Assembly (NCBI GenBank): GCA_964356295.1
Contig: CAYHHE010000058.1
Span: forward strand, 1-18,542
Direction of reading: 5' to 3'
Source of the DNA: CAVQGZ01 sp964356295
GTDB lineage: Bacteria; Actinomycetota; Actinomycetes; Jiangellales; Jiangellaceae
DNA: 18,542 nucleotides
How positions within the stretch are numbered: the stretch's first letter is position 1; every line of letters begins with the position of its first letter. Both the position numbers and the translations under genes were made by a program. The notes beneath the pieces were generated by a model that was not told the origin of the DNA, searched no databases, and was given only the letters and a program-made list of their open reading frames with translations. Shown here in pieces: positions 6,514 through 16,092 of the stretch.

Positions 6514-9500
6514 TGGCAGGATCGCTGCGAGACCTGGCCACGTTCCACGACCTCGACGTCATTAGCGCTCTGCATCCGAAGCTCACCCCCGAGCCGCAGA
6601 CCCTGCAGAACTACGTGTTCCTGCCCTTCGCTCGCGCGGGGATCGCGGCCGCGCTGACCATGCCGTTCGCCTGGGGTGGCCCGGCACGCACCACCGTGCA
6701 GATGAAGGTGCCGGTCGTCGACGACACCGGATCGATCGACGCCGAGATGACCGTGCACGTCTATGGCCCGGCCGACGTCAAGGAGCTCGATCCGAGTCAG
6801 GTCGTGCGGGTGTTCCCGAAGGCGGACGTCGCGAACGCCGAGATCGACGACCTCGCGCACATCGAGTTCGACCGCCCGGACCTGCCGTGGCTGTTCACCC
6901 CTGCCGGGCCCAGCGGCGGCCGGCTCATGCCGTGGTTGACCCTGGTCGTCGTCGAGCGCAGCGCGGTGCAGTGGGGTGAGCGCCGCGGGGCGGTCCGCCG
7001 GGCGACGCTGCCCACCAACCAGCTGCAGCCGCTGGACGACGCCTGGGGGTGGGCGCATGCGCAGGTGATGGGCATCAAGGGTGCTGCCCCCGACTCCGCG
7101 CCGACGCTCAATCAGCGGCTGGCCGAGAACAACGCGGCCTTCAACCTCTCCCGGCTGATCTGCCCGCGCCGGCTGGCCGACCACACCGCGTACGTCGCGT
7201 GCGTGGTCCCGACGTTCGACTGCGGCCGGCTGGCCGGGCTCGGCCTCACCCCCGGCACCACGCTGACCCCCTCGTGGGGACCGGACAGCCCGGACGAGAT
7301 CGACCTGCCGGTGTACTACGCGTGGTCGTTCGCCACCGGCGAGGCCGGCAACTTCGAGAGCCTGGCGCACAAGCTCAAGCCGCGCGTCGCGCCGCCCGGG
7401 GTCGGCCGCCGCCGGGTGGACACCACGCACCCCTGGCTCGGCGAGCCGCCGACCCAGCTCAGCGCCGACGACCCCGGTGCGGAGATGGTCGTCGAGGGTC
7501 CCGTGGTCTCGCCGCAGAAGCCGGAGGACGCCCCGGAGGAGGCCTGGCCGACCGAGGCTCAGCAGCAGTGGGATCCCGCGGTCGCCGACGGGCTGGTGGC
7601 GAAGGTGAACAACGCAGACGTCCACCGGGAGGCCGATCCGGACTCGGCTCCGATCGTCGGACCGCCGCTCTACGGCGGCAACCATGCGCAGCAGCGCCGC
7701 ATCCAGCCCGGGCAGCCGGAGTGGTTCTCTTCTCTCAACACGGACCCGCGCAACCGGGTTGTCGCGGGTCTGGGCACCCGCGTGGTGCAGATGGATCAGG
7801 AGGCCCTCATGGCCTCCGCATGGAACCAGGTGCTCGGCGTCGAGCAGGCGAACCGGGCGCTGCGGCTGGCGCAGCTGGCCAAGCAGATCTCGGCCTCGCT
7901 GCACGCGCGGCACCTCGCCCGGTTCGACGACGCGACCCTGCTCTCGGTCACCGAGCGCGTGCACGCGAAGGTGCTGGACGCGCCGGCGAAGACGGTCTGG
8001 GCGTCGGTCGAGGTCTCCAGTCTGCCGCTGTCGGTCACGTCGGGGGCGTTCCGCCGGATGGTCCGCTCGCGCGGCCCGGTCGGGCGGATCGCGGCGGATG
8101 CGGGCCGAGTTGCGGGGCTCACGGTGAGCTCCGACCGGCTCACCACCGACTGGGTGCGCTTCTACGCCAACCCCGACACCATCGACTCGGTGAGCCCACG
8201 AATCAAGGACCGGCTGGCGCAGGTCGCCGACCAGGTGGTCACCGGCGCCGACCCCGACACGCTGATACGCGACTGGTCCGACGAGCTGGCCAAGCCGGGG
8301 GCGGTCGAGAGGCTGGACCGTGACGTGCTGCAGCACGCGCCACCGCACGACGTCGCAGTGACGTCCGAGTCGTGGTCCGCGGTGGCTGCCCGCGCCGTCG
8401 CCGGCATCGCCACCCTCGACGAGATGGCTCAGGATCCGGAGCAGGCGGCGACCGGCGCGCCGAACGCCATGCTGTTGCGCTCGCTCATGGCCGCTGCGCG
8501 GGACGTCGGCGTGGACTCGGTGGGCCTGCCCGTGGCGGACGTGCGCCGGCTCGGCCTGGACGCCCATGAGCTTGACGGCGCAGTCGCCCAGGTGCCGCTG
8601 GACCAGCTCGATGCACTGGCCGAGCGGACCATCGGCATGGTCCGCCAGCACCAGATAGATGTCCCCTTCGACGACTACGAGCGGACCTCGGAGCGGCTGA
8701 CCGAGCTGCTGCGCGACGGCGGGGGCCGACTGCTGGGCGACGTAGCGCTGCGCGGCCTGTCCGTGATCGCCGAGCGGCTGGCCGTCAACCTCGACGTCGA
8801 GGACAGGTTCGCCGACCACGTGCGCGACCGCGTGGACGTGCCCGCCCTGCGCCTGGTCGACAAGCTCGACCCGCACGTCACCGTGCCGGCGCGGATCCAG
8901 GGCCGGCTCACCGCAGGCACCGGCAAGTACCCGTCGTGGCTGCGCCCCGACTGGTTCGCCGATCTGCGGATCGAGCCGGTGATGGCCGCGCCGCACTTCC
9001 CCTGGCCGATGTACGAGCCGCTGCATCGCTACGACAAGGAGTGGATGGTGCCCGGGCTCGGCCTGATCCCACAGCCGGACATGGCCACGCTGCTGCTGAC
9101 CAACAACAAGTTCATTGAGTCCTACCTGGTCGGGCTGAACCACGAGATGGGCCGGGAGCTGCTCTGGCGGGAGTACCCCACCGACCAGCGCGGCACCTAC
9201 TTCGACTCCTTCTGGACCGGGCAGCCCGAGCTCGTCGCCGAGATGCACGAGCTGCCGTGGCGCAGCGGCGAGCTGAGGTCCCACGTCGACAAGAAGCTCG
9301 ACGGACGGCTGGTGTTCTTGGTGCGGGGAGACCTGGTGCGGCGCTACCCGGGCGTCGTCGCACACGCCGCGCTGGAGGCCGACCGCGGCCCTGCTCCCGA
9401 TCGAGTTCCGATCTTCGCCGCGGACTCGCCGGCCAAGACGCTGTTCCACGTGTTCCTGCCGCCCAACGTGCTGCTCGTCGGCTTCAGCATCGACGTCGAG

Positions 9501-9809
9501 ACGATCAAGGCGCCTGGGCCGGCGTGGTGGTTCACGCTCTCGGAGAATCCGACGGAGCCCCGGTTCGGGCTAGACCCGTCGCGTGAGGGCGGCATTTCCC
9601 GCGACAACCTGATCTGGGACGACTTCGGGGTCGCCATCGGCGGATTCCTGGACGCGAACAAGCCGGCGGCCGGGGTGTCGTTCCCCGGCGACACCGACCA
9701 GAACACGTGGGGCACGACGAGCGCGCAGGTCGCGGCGCTGCTGTTCCAGCTGCCCGCCAGGGCGGCGTTCCTCGGCACGAAGATGGTGGCAGGAGCGGTG
9801 AAGCCATGA
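6513..9809 (+). CDS. Large conserved protein of unknown function; second operon gene
   Basis: 1098 residues. I recognise a conserved C-terminal block seen in large uncharacterised bacterial proteins: FIESYLVGLNHEMGRELLWR with EYPTDQRGTYFDSFW (about 866-900), then a LVFLVRGDLVRRYPGVV strand segment and FTLSENPTEPRFGLD (about 1008-1023). The N-terminal third contains beta-type segments (VQMKVPVVDD, LMPWLTLVVVER) and the middle (about 430-800) is mostly helical. A Pro/Glu-rich stretch around 310-350 looks like a flexible linker. No nucleotide-binding, nuclease or membrane motif is apparent. AGGAG at 6501-6505 precedes the ATG, which shares one base with the upstream stop. The stop overlaps the next start as ATGA. 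Strict coupling suggests stoichiometric production with its neighbours. Function is not inferred beyond membership of an assembly. Confidence 0.92.
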   Translation: MAGSLRDLATFHDLDVISALHPKLTPEPQTLQNYVFLPFARAGIAAALTMPFAWGGPARTTVQMKVPVVDDTGSIDAEMTVHVYGPADVKELDPSQVVRVFPKADVANAEIDDLAHIEFDRPDLPWLFTPAGPSGGRLMPWLTLVVVERSAVQWGERRGAVRRATLPTNQLQPLDDAWGWAHAQVMGIKGAAPDSAPTLNQRLAENNAAFNLSRLICPRRLADHTAYVACVVPTFDCGRLAGLGLTPGTTLTPSWGPDSPDEIDLPVYYAWSFATGEAGNFESLAHKLKPRVAPPGVGRRRVDTTHPWLGEPPTQLSADDPGAEMVVEGPVVSPQKPEDAPEEAWPTEAQQQWDPAVADGLVAKVNNADVHREADPDSAPIVGPPLYGGNHAQQRRIQPGQPEWFSSLNTDPRNRVVAGLGTRVVQMDQEALMASAWNQVLGVEQANRALRLAQLAKQISASLHARHLARFDDATLLSVTERVHAKVLDAPAKTVWASVEVSSLPLSVTSGAFRRMVRSRGPVGRIAADAGRVAGLTVSSDRLTTDWVRFYANPDTIDSVSPRIKDRLAQVADQVVTGADPDTLIRDWSDELAKPGAVERLDRDVLQHAPPHDVAVTSESWSAVAARAVAGIATLDEMAQDPEQAATGAPNAMLLRSLMAAARDVGVDSVGLPVADVRRLGLDAHELDGAVAQVPLDQLDALAERTIGMVRQHQIDVPFDDYERTSERLTELLRDGGGRLLGDVALRGLSVIAERLAVNLDVEDRFADHVRDRVDVPALRLVDKLDPHVTVPARIQGRLTAGTGKYPSWLRPDWFADLRIEPVMAAPHFPWPMYEPLHRYDKEWMVPGLGLIPQPDMATLLLTNNKFIESYLVGLNHEMGRELLWREYPTDQRGTYFDSFWTGQPELVAEMHELPWRSGELRSHVDKKLDGRLVFLVRGDLVRRYPGVVAHAALEADRGPAPDRVPIFAADSPAKTLFHVFLPPNVLLVGFSIDVETIKAPGPAWWFTLSENPTEPRFGLDPSREGGISRDNLIWDDFGVAIGGFLDANKPAAGVSFPGDTDQNTWGTTSAQVAALLFQLPARAAFLGTKMVAGAVKP

Positions 9810-12800
9810 CCGGGCTGGACAAGCTGCGCAGCAAGGCCGCCAAACGCGCCCTCGCGGTGGATGCCGCGAATTCCCAGGCCCAGGCAGCGCTCGCGCGCGT
9901 CGCTGACGCACGCGAGGCGCTGGCGAAGGCCCGCGCGGGCGGCGACGAGGCCGCGGTCGCGGGCGCCGGGGCGCTGGTCCGCAAGGCCCTGCGTGACCGC
10001 GACAAGGCGTGGGCCCGGCGCCGCAAGGTCGGCGACCGGTTCAACCCCGGCCTCGGCGAGCTTCTCGGGCAGGGTATTGACCTGGAGGCCGATGTCCCGC
10101 TCGTGCTGCTGCCGGTTCGCATCGAGGTGCGCTCGACGCCCGACCTGGCCAGCGTGCGGGTGCGGCTGTTCCCCGATGCGCTGCACACCCAGTCCCTGGA
10201 GGAGGGTCTGAGCGACGACGAGAGCGCCGCCGGTAAGACCTACTGGGGTGCGGTGTGGACTGGCGGGGATGCCCAGGCGCCGTGGGGTGATCTTGTGCGG
10301 GCGGTGGGCCAGCGGCGAGCGCCCTGGGTGGCCGAGGCCTTGCGCCCCGACAACCTGGCCGACCGCCCCGGTGGCGACCCGCACTTCCCCGACATCGCCC
10401 CGCCGGGCACGAAGCCCGCCGTCGTGCGCACGCTGCCCGACCGATTCCTTGTGCGCATCGAGCAGGACGGCGCCGCTTCAGTGACCGCGACCGGCAACGT
10501 CATCCCCGACGACCTGCCTGTGGGCCTGACCTCCCAGGCCGACGTGTCGGTGCTGACCATCGACGGCGAGGACATGCCGGTCGTCGACGAGGGCTTGCGC
10601 TGGCTGGTCGACTACGCCGAGGCGCAGCGCCTCGGGATGGCCGTGACGATCGCGCTGCCGGTGCCTGGCAAGCCGATCCGCCGGCTCACCGCCTACGGCG
10701 TGCGGGCCAGCCTGACGTCGGCCGACACGGCAGCACGGTTGGCCGAGCTGGTCCGCTCGCACCGCTTCACCGAAGGGGCGGAATTCCTCGCCCAGGGCAC
10801 ACCGACGAACAACACCGAGTCGGCACGTACGTCGTGGAGCAGGCGAACGCCGCTCGGCCCACCGTCTCTCGACCCACCGGCTGCATTGCCTGAGGGTGCC
10901 AACGCGACGGTGACCGCGAACGCCCTCGGCCTGGACCTTGCCTTGCTGGCGACCCTGCCCGGGGCCGCCGACACCGAGCAGGCGCGGGCCAAGGCGTTCA
11001 ACACGGCGCTGTGGGCGACCACGTGGGCCGAGGCGATCGAGACGATAAGCCGGCCAGGCCGCAACAACGGCGACAAGCGGCTCGACAGTCCGTCGCTAGA
11101 CGCGGTCCGTGACCACTGGATCGACAACGTGCGCGGGCGCGGCCCACTGCCCGCACTTCGGTTCGGCCGCCAGCCGTACGGCGTGCTGCCGGTGGTCGAC
11201 ACCGGGCCCGCGTACAAGCCGCTGCGCGACGCGTTTGCCGAGCGCAGCATCGTGCCCTTCCTGGACGGATCGCTGCGCCCCAACTGGGAGGACGCTGTCG
11301 AGGCCGTCGTCACCGTGCTGAACCACCCGATCGACGAAGCGATCCCGGAGATCCTGGGCACCGACGCGGTGCTCCGGGCGCTGCGGGTGCGCAGCGCGCT
11401 GTCACCGGATCCCACCTTCCAGACCGCCTCGGCTGTCCTCGTGCCCGACATCGGCACCGGTCCCGCGCACCAGCAGCTCCGCCGCACGATCGAGCTGCTG
11501 GCCGGCATCGACCCGGCCTCCCTGGACGACGACCTGCTCGTGGGCAAGAAGACCCGGTCACTGGCCCTGCCGCTGGTTCACGAGACCGACCAGGAGTTCG
11601 TGAAGAACCTGCTGGAGGACGTCCCCCGGCCCGCGGCGGCGAAGAGCGTCCTGCAGGTGCTGCTCGCGCACGCCCGCGAGGTCGAAGCAGACGCACGCGG
11701 CAAGGTGGTACCCCCAGACTTCCTCGACATCACCCGCGAGGCCGTGGCGAGCAGCCGTGTCGAGGTCGACAGGCAGCTGGTGATCGGCGCGTTGGGGGCG
11801 GTGCTCGAAGGCCGGGCCTTCGACGACCCGGTTGTCGCCGAGGCCGCCCAGCAGGTCGATCGTGCGGTCGGCCGACTCGACCTCGGGACGGTCGCCGCTC
11901 GTATCCCGGTGCCCGCGCTGGCCCCGGCCTCGACCATTCAGCAGATCGCCGGCACCGAGCCCCGGTTCGGCCTTCTCACCGGCAGCCTCGGGATGCAGCT
12001 GGTCGGCGAGGTGTTCCACGGCGCCCGCCGCGCCGCGCAATTCCGGGCGGCGCTGGGGACCATCGCGGCGATTGACTCGATGGACGAGCGGCGGCTGCTG
12101 CTCAGCGAGACGTTGGATTGCTGCTCGCACCGCCTGGACGCGTGGATCTCCGCGGCGGCCGCGCGTCGTGTCCAGGACCTGCGCGATCTGGGCGGGGTCG
12201 GTGTGCGTCTGGGCGCCTACGGCTGGCTGGAGGACATCACGGTGCGGGCGCCGGCGGACGCCGGTCAGGTGGACGGCGTCAACGTCCTGCACGACGGGAT
12301 GGACGGCGGCTTCGTTCACGCCCCGGGTCTGGTGCACGCCGCGACGGCCGGCGTGCTGCGCAGCGGGCGGCTCACCCACCGCCGGGGCGACCCGAACAAC
12401 GAGGCGCTGGACATCGACCTGTCCAGCTCGCGCGTACGCGACGCGTTGTCGCTGCTCGACGGGATGCGGCGTGGCCAGTCGCTTGGTGCGCTGCTGGGCT
12501 ACCGGCTGGAGCGGGCCCTGCACGAGCGGTCCGGCGGGGACCTGGAGCTCGACCGCTTCATCTACATCCTGCGCGCCTTGGCGCCGCTTCGGGCAGGAAA
12601 GTTGACCGACCCCGGGCAGCCGGTCGAGGAGGGCCTAGCCGCGTCCGACGTGGTCGACGGGCTGCGGATCACCGAGCTGCCATGGGGTGACGTCCAGGCG
12701 GCCCTGGTCGCCGGGCCAAAGGACACCAACTACATCCCGCCCGGCACCTGGGTCGCCCCTCGCGCGGGCGAAGCGGAAGAAGTCCAGGCTGCCATCGCCG

Positions 12801-14398
12801 CACTGGCCGAGACCCATGACGCCGTGGCGGATCTGCTGCTGGCCGAGTCTGTGCATCAGGTCGTCGCCGGCAACCCACCGCGCGCCGCCGCCGTTATGGA
12901 CCTGCTCGGTGCGGGCGAGGCGCCGCCCCCGGAACCGGACGTGGTGCGGACGCCGCGCACGGGCACGCCGCTGCAGCACAAGATCGCACTGGTCGTGACG
13001 GCCGACGCGACACCGCTGCCCGGCTGGGACTTGAACGCGCCTCGGGCGTTGGCCGAACCGAGGTTGGAGGTGTGGGCGCAGCACGCCCTGGGGGCCGTCG
13101 CGGTCCCACCCGGTGCCTGCGCCCTCGACCTGCTCTACGACGCCGATCGCTTCCCCGACCTCGACCCGGTCGTCTCAGAGGTCGCGTCGCTCCTGAACGG
13201 ATTGCTCACCCGGGGCCATCCGCTGGACCTGGGCCGCGAACCGGACGGCGCCGAGCTGCTGGGCCGGGCCGCCGCGGCCCGCGACGCGCTGGTCGCCGTC
13301 ACGGCGGTCGGGACGATCGAAGCCCTCGCACCGTTCTCCCTCCGCCCGCCGCCCGCCGATCCGGCGCTTCCTCTCACCCCCGAGGAGGAGGCCGTAGCAC
13401 TCGAGGCACTCATCGAGGAGGCGGCCCGCCGTGCGGCCCAAGCCACTGCACTGATCGACCGCGCGACAGCGACTGCGGTCCGGATCACGGACGCCGAAGC
13501 CGCAGGCCAGGCCCAAGTGGACCGCGCGGTCGGCGTGGGGGCGAAGGCGCTTGCCGAGAAGGCCGCCCAGGAGCAGGTGGACCAAGCGCGGCGCGCGGTC
13601 GCCAAAGCTCAGGCCGAGCTTGCCTCGCAGGCGCTGGTCGTCGTCTTCGGCTCGGGCTTCGTCGCCGTGCCGCTGCTGGCTGCTCCGGCAGGCGGCGACG
13701 AGTGGGCGGCAGCATGCGGACCCGCGGGAGTCACGGCTCGACCCGGCGCCGACATCCGGCCCTGGCTGGCGCGCGCAGGCACGATGCGCGAGGCCGCGTC
13801 AGCGTATGGCGAGACGGTGCTCGTCCGTGAAGCGCTCGGAGCGGCCCCCCGTTTGCGCGTCATGCAGACCCCCGCGTCCGCCTACCCCACCTGGGTGGGG
13901 CTGCCCTTCCCTGACGCGGTGCCCCCCTTCGTGCCGGTGCAGAGCACGGTGGCAGAGGTGCTGGGCGACGACCCGGCAGGAACAGTCGCCGGCGTCGTCG
14001 TCGACGGCTGGACCGAGGTCGTGCCCAAGCGACTCCAGCGAACGGTCGACCCGGCCAAGCCGGACGACCCACCCGAGGTGGTCGACGTGACGACAACAGG
14101 TGTCGCGCTGAACGCCAACGCGCCGGGCGCCCGGCCGCCCCAGGCGATCCTGCTCGCGCTCAGTGCCGACGGGGCGAACTGGAACGGCGATCGGCTGGTC
14201 GCTGTCCTCGACGAGGCACTGGCTCTGGCACGGATGCGCTGCGTCACCTTGGAGCAGGTGCCGCTTGTCGGGCAGTACCTTCCCGCGCTCTATTTCCGCG
14301 ACTGGTCACTGCAGGGGGAGCCGGTCATCGACTGGTCGAAGGTCGCGGTGGAGTTCACGAACGCGGCCATCACGCCGTTCCTGGCGGTGAAGCCATGA
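9806..14398 (+). CDS. Giant conserved protein of unknown function with terminal coiled coils; third operon gene
   Basis: 1530 residues. The start is ATG 9806, overlapping the upstream TGA as ATGA and preceded by AGGAG (9791-9795); an open extension back to 9707 is not needed. Residues 1-75 form an Ala/Lys/Arg/Glu heptad-like coiled coil. Then comes VPLVLLPVRIEVRS ... VRVRLFPDALHTQSLEEGLS ... YWGAVW (about 96-150), a pattern I recall from large uncharacterised proteins with PVRxETR and YPDxxHxDxxE motifs. A further block is GPLPALRFGRQPYGVLPVVD (about 444-464). The middle is helical. A second long coiled coil covers about 1189-1275, followed by SGFVAVPLLAAP; the C-terminus has GQYLPALYFRDW. 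No enzyme signature was seen. Size and coiled coils suggest a scaffold. It overlaps the next gene by ATGA. Confidence 0.92.
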   Translation: MTGLDKLRSKAAKRALAVDAANSQAQAALARVADAREALAKARAGGDEAAVAGAGALVRKALRDRDKAWARRRKVGDRFNPGLGELLGQGIDLEADVPLVLLPVRIEVRSTPDLASVRVRLFPDALHTQSLEEGLSDDESAAGKTYWGAVWTGGDAQAPWGDLVRAVGQRRAPWVAEALRPDNLADRPGGDPHFPDIAPPGTKPAVVRTLPDRFLVRIEQDGAASVTATGNVIPDDLPVGLTSQADVSVLTIDGEDMPVVDEGLRWLVDYAEAQRLGMAVTIALPVPGKPIRRLTAYGVRASLTSADTAARLAELVRSHRFTEGAEFLAQGTPTNNTESARTSWSRRTPLGPPSLDPPAALPEGANATVTANALGLDLALLATLPGAADTEQARAKAFNTALWATTWAEAIETISRPGRNNGDKRLDSPSLDAVRDHWIDNVRGRGPLPALRFGRQPYGVLPVVDTGPAYKPLRDAFAERSIVPFLDGSLRPNWEDAVEAVVTVLNHPIDEAIPEILGTDAVLRALRVRSALSPDPTFQTASAVLVPDIGTGPAHQQLRRTIELLAGIDPASLDDDLLVGKKTRSLALPLVHETDQEFVKNLLEDVPRPAAAKSVLQVLLAHAREVEADARGKVVPPDFLDITREAVASSRVEVDRQLVIGALGAVLEGRAFDDPVVAEAAQQVDRAVGRLDLGTVAARIPVPALAPASTIQQIAGTEPRFGLLTGSLGMQLVGEVFHGARRAAQFRAALGTIAAIDSMDERRLLLSETLDCCSHRLDAWISAAAARRVQDLRDLGGVGVRLGAYGWLEDITVRAPADAGQVDGVNVLHDGMDGGFVHAPGLVHAATAGVLRSGRLTHRRGDPNNEALDIDLSSSRVRDALSLLDGMRRGQSLGALLGYRLERALHERSGGDLELDRFIYILRALAPLRAGKLTDPGQPVEEGLAASDVVDGLRITELPWGDVQAALVAGPKDTNYIPPGTWVAPRAGEAEEVQAAIAALAETHDAVADLLLAESVHQVVAGNPPRAAAVMDLLGAGEAPPPEPDVVRTPRTGTPLQHKIALVVTADATPLPGWDLNAPRALAEPRLEVWAQHALGAVAVPPGACALDLLYDADRFPDLDPVVSEVASLLNGLLTRGHPLDLGREPDGAELLGRAAAARDALVAVTAVGTIEALAPFSLRPPPADPALPLTPEEEAVALEALIEEAARRAAQATALIDRATATAVRITDAEAAGQAQVDRAVGVGAKALAEKAAQEQVDQARRAVAKAQAELASQALVVVFGSGFVAVPLLAAPAGGDEWAAACGPAGVTARPGADIRPWLARAGTMREAASAYGETVLVREALGAAPRLRVMQTPASAYPTWVGLPFPDAVPPFVPVQSTVAEVLGDDPAGTVAGVVVDGWTEVVPKRLQRTVDPAKPDDPPEVVDVTTTGVALNANAPGARPPQAILLALSADGANWNGDRLVAVLDEALALARMRCVTLEQVPLVGQYLPALYFRDWSLQGEPVIDWSKVAVEFTNAAITPFLAVKP

Positions 14399-16092
14399 GC
14401 TTCGACTTCATCGTCACCGATCGGTTCACGGCCGTCGAGTCCTTCGCGTTGGCCAAGCCACCCTCGTGGACGCGGCTGGAGCCGGTCTCCACCACAGGGG
14501 ACCCGACGCCCGGCCTGGAGGCCCGGGTGCATGACCCGCTGTGGCTGGTGGGCCGGCAGTGGCAGCTCGGCGAGTTCCAGGGCGAAGACGCGGGGACTCC
14601 GTTGTCCATCCGGGTGGTGACCAACACCGTCGCCGTGGACCGATGGTCGGCTGGCCTCGACGGCGCCGCGCAGCCGCTGCAGGGCGACCTGCTCGAGTCG
14701 TGGGTCGAGCGCGAGCCCACCGACGGCACGGCGCCCGGTCTACGACCCCGGGCCGAGTCAGCCTCAGCGCTGCTGGCGGCGGTGGACGAGGCTGGTCTGG
14801 GTGCCCATCGCGAAGCGTTGGTGCAGAGCTGCGCCCTCGACCTCACGCCCGGCACGCATGCCGATCTCGACGTGGCCTGGGGTCGGATGGTCCGCCTGCT
14901 CGGTGGACGAGGGCTGGCTGACGCCGAAGCCCTGGCGGTCGCGTTCGAGGACGCAGCGCCCGATCTGCCCCCTTGGCTCGTGCCGGCCGACGACGCCGAG
15001 AGCACTGCTCTGCACGCCGTGATCGACCCCTGGGTGGAGTGGTACCGCACCGAGGTCTCGCCGCTCGCGGGCGGCACGGACGCGTGGGTGGGCAACCGGT
15101 TCGAGTACCACTTCCGGATCGGCGCTGGCGAGCAGGTCCTGGCCGCGCCGCTGCACCTGGGTGGCGACCTGGACTGGCACACCTTCGACGCCGCCGACGG
15201 CGCCCTCGACCCCGCACCCGATCCGCAGAACGAACGCAGGGTGCACGCGCTGCTCGCCAGCCCGCTGCGCTACCCCGGCATGCCGGCCGACCGGCTCTGG
15301 GAGATGGAGGACGCCCAGGTCAACCTCGGCGTGGTCGAGGCCGAGCCGTGGGACCTCGCTCGACTCCTCGTCTCGGAGTTCGCGCTGACCTACGGCAACG
15401 ACTGGCTCGTGGTGCCGGTCGACGTGCCGTTCGGATCGCTGGTGTCGGTCGAGTCGGCGACCTATCTGACGACCTTCGGTGAGCACTACGTCGTGCGGCC
15501 AACCGACGCGGTGAGCCCAGATGGGCGCTGGCGGATGTGGACCATCCCGGGTGTCGACGGTCTGCTGGTCCCGCCCGGCGCGGTCGCCGTCCAGGACGGC
15601 CCGGCCGTCGAGACTGTGCTGTTCCTGCGCGACGAGATGGCCAACCTTGCGTGGGCGGTCGAGCGCAGCGTCCAGGGGCCCAGCGGCTTCTCCCGCGACC
15701 GTGCCCGGGAGAACGACGACCCCACGCCGATCGGAAAGGGTCCGGTGCCGCAGGCACAGCTGGACTACCTGCTCCAGACGGGCGTCCCGGGCCGGTGGAT
15801 CCCGTACCTGCCGAAGCCCTCGGGCTACCGTGCTGTGGACCTGCAGCAAGGCCGGATGCCCGACGCCGCTGGCAATCCCGTCGCTCCGCTCGGCCGGCTG
15901 CTCAACGATCCGGCAGTGCGGTTCGTGCCCGACGCCGAGATACCCCGCGAGGGCTTGCTGGTGCGCCGCCAGCCGTCGATGACCCGCCGCTCCGACGGCA
16001 CCTACCTGCGCTGGACCACCCGTCGGGTCAGCGTCGGGCGCGGCGAGGGAGCCAGCAACCTCGCCTACGACACGGCCCAGCCGAGAAAGTGA
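14395..16092 (+). CDS. Conserved protein of unknown function; fourth operon gene
   Basis: 565 residues. The N-terminal block is strongly motif-like: LEPVSTTGDPTPGLEARVHD then PLWLVGRQWQLGEFQGEDAG (about 29-67). Later blocks are YGNDWLVVPVDVPFGSL (about 333-349), LFLRDEMANLAWAVE (about 409-423) and a terminal GRGEGASNLAYD (about 548-559). These look like conserved signatures of a family I have seen only as hypothetical proteins. The protein is acidic, soluble in appearance, and has no signal peptide. ATG 14395 overlaps the preceding stop as ATGA; upstream is GGCGGTGAAG, a weak Shine-Dalgarno, so translation probably depends on coupling. The C-terminus appears complete, although a gene remnant begins at the very next base after the stop. 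Confidence 0.92.
   Translation: MSFDFIVTDRFTAVESFALAKPPSWTRLEPVSTTGDPTPGLEARVHDPLWLVGRQWQLGEFQGEDAGTPLSIRVVTNTVAVDRWSAGLDGAAQPLQGDLLESWVEREPTDGTAPGLRPRAESASALLAAVDEAGLGAHREALVQSCALDLTPGTHADLDVAWGRMVRLLGGRGLADAEALAVAFEDAAPDLPPWLVPADDAESTALHAVIDPWVEWYRTEVSPLAGGTDAWVGNRFEYHFRIGAGEQVLAAPLHLGGDLDWHTFDAADGALDPAPDPQNERRVHALLASPLRYPGMPADRLWEMEDAQVNLGVVEAEPWDLARLLVSEFALTYGNDWLVVPVDVPFGSLVSVESATYLTTFGEHYVVRPTDAVSPDGRWRMWTIPGVDGLLVPPGAVAVQDGPAVETVLFLRDEMANLAWAVERSVQGPSGFSRDRARENDDPTPIGKGPVPQAQLDYLLQTGVPGRWIPYLPKPSGYRAVDLQQGRMPDAAGNPVAPLGRLLNDPAVRFVPDAEIPREGLLVRRQPSMTRRSDGTYLRWTTRRVSVGRGEGASNLAYDTAQPRK

Noticed and set aside
6351..9449. Very long open frame on the minus strand opposite the second operon gene (similar ones lie opposite the first and third)
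   Set aside because: Low-complexity Arg/Val/His/Gln-rich products with no motif; an artefact of high GC third positions in the plus-strand genes.
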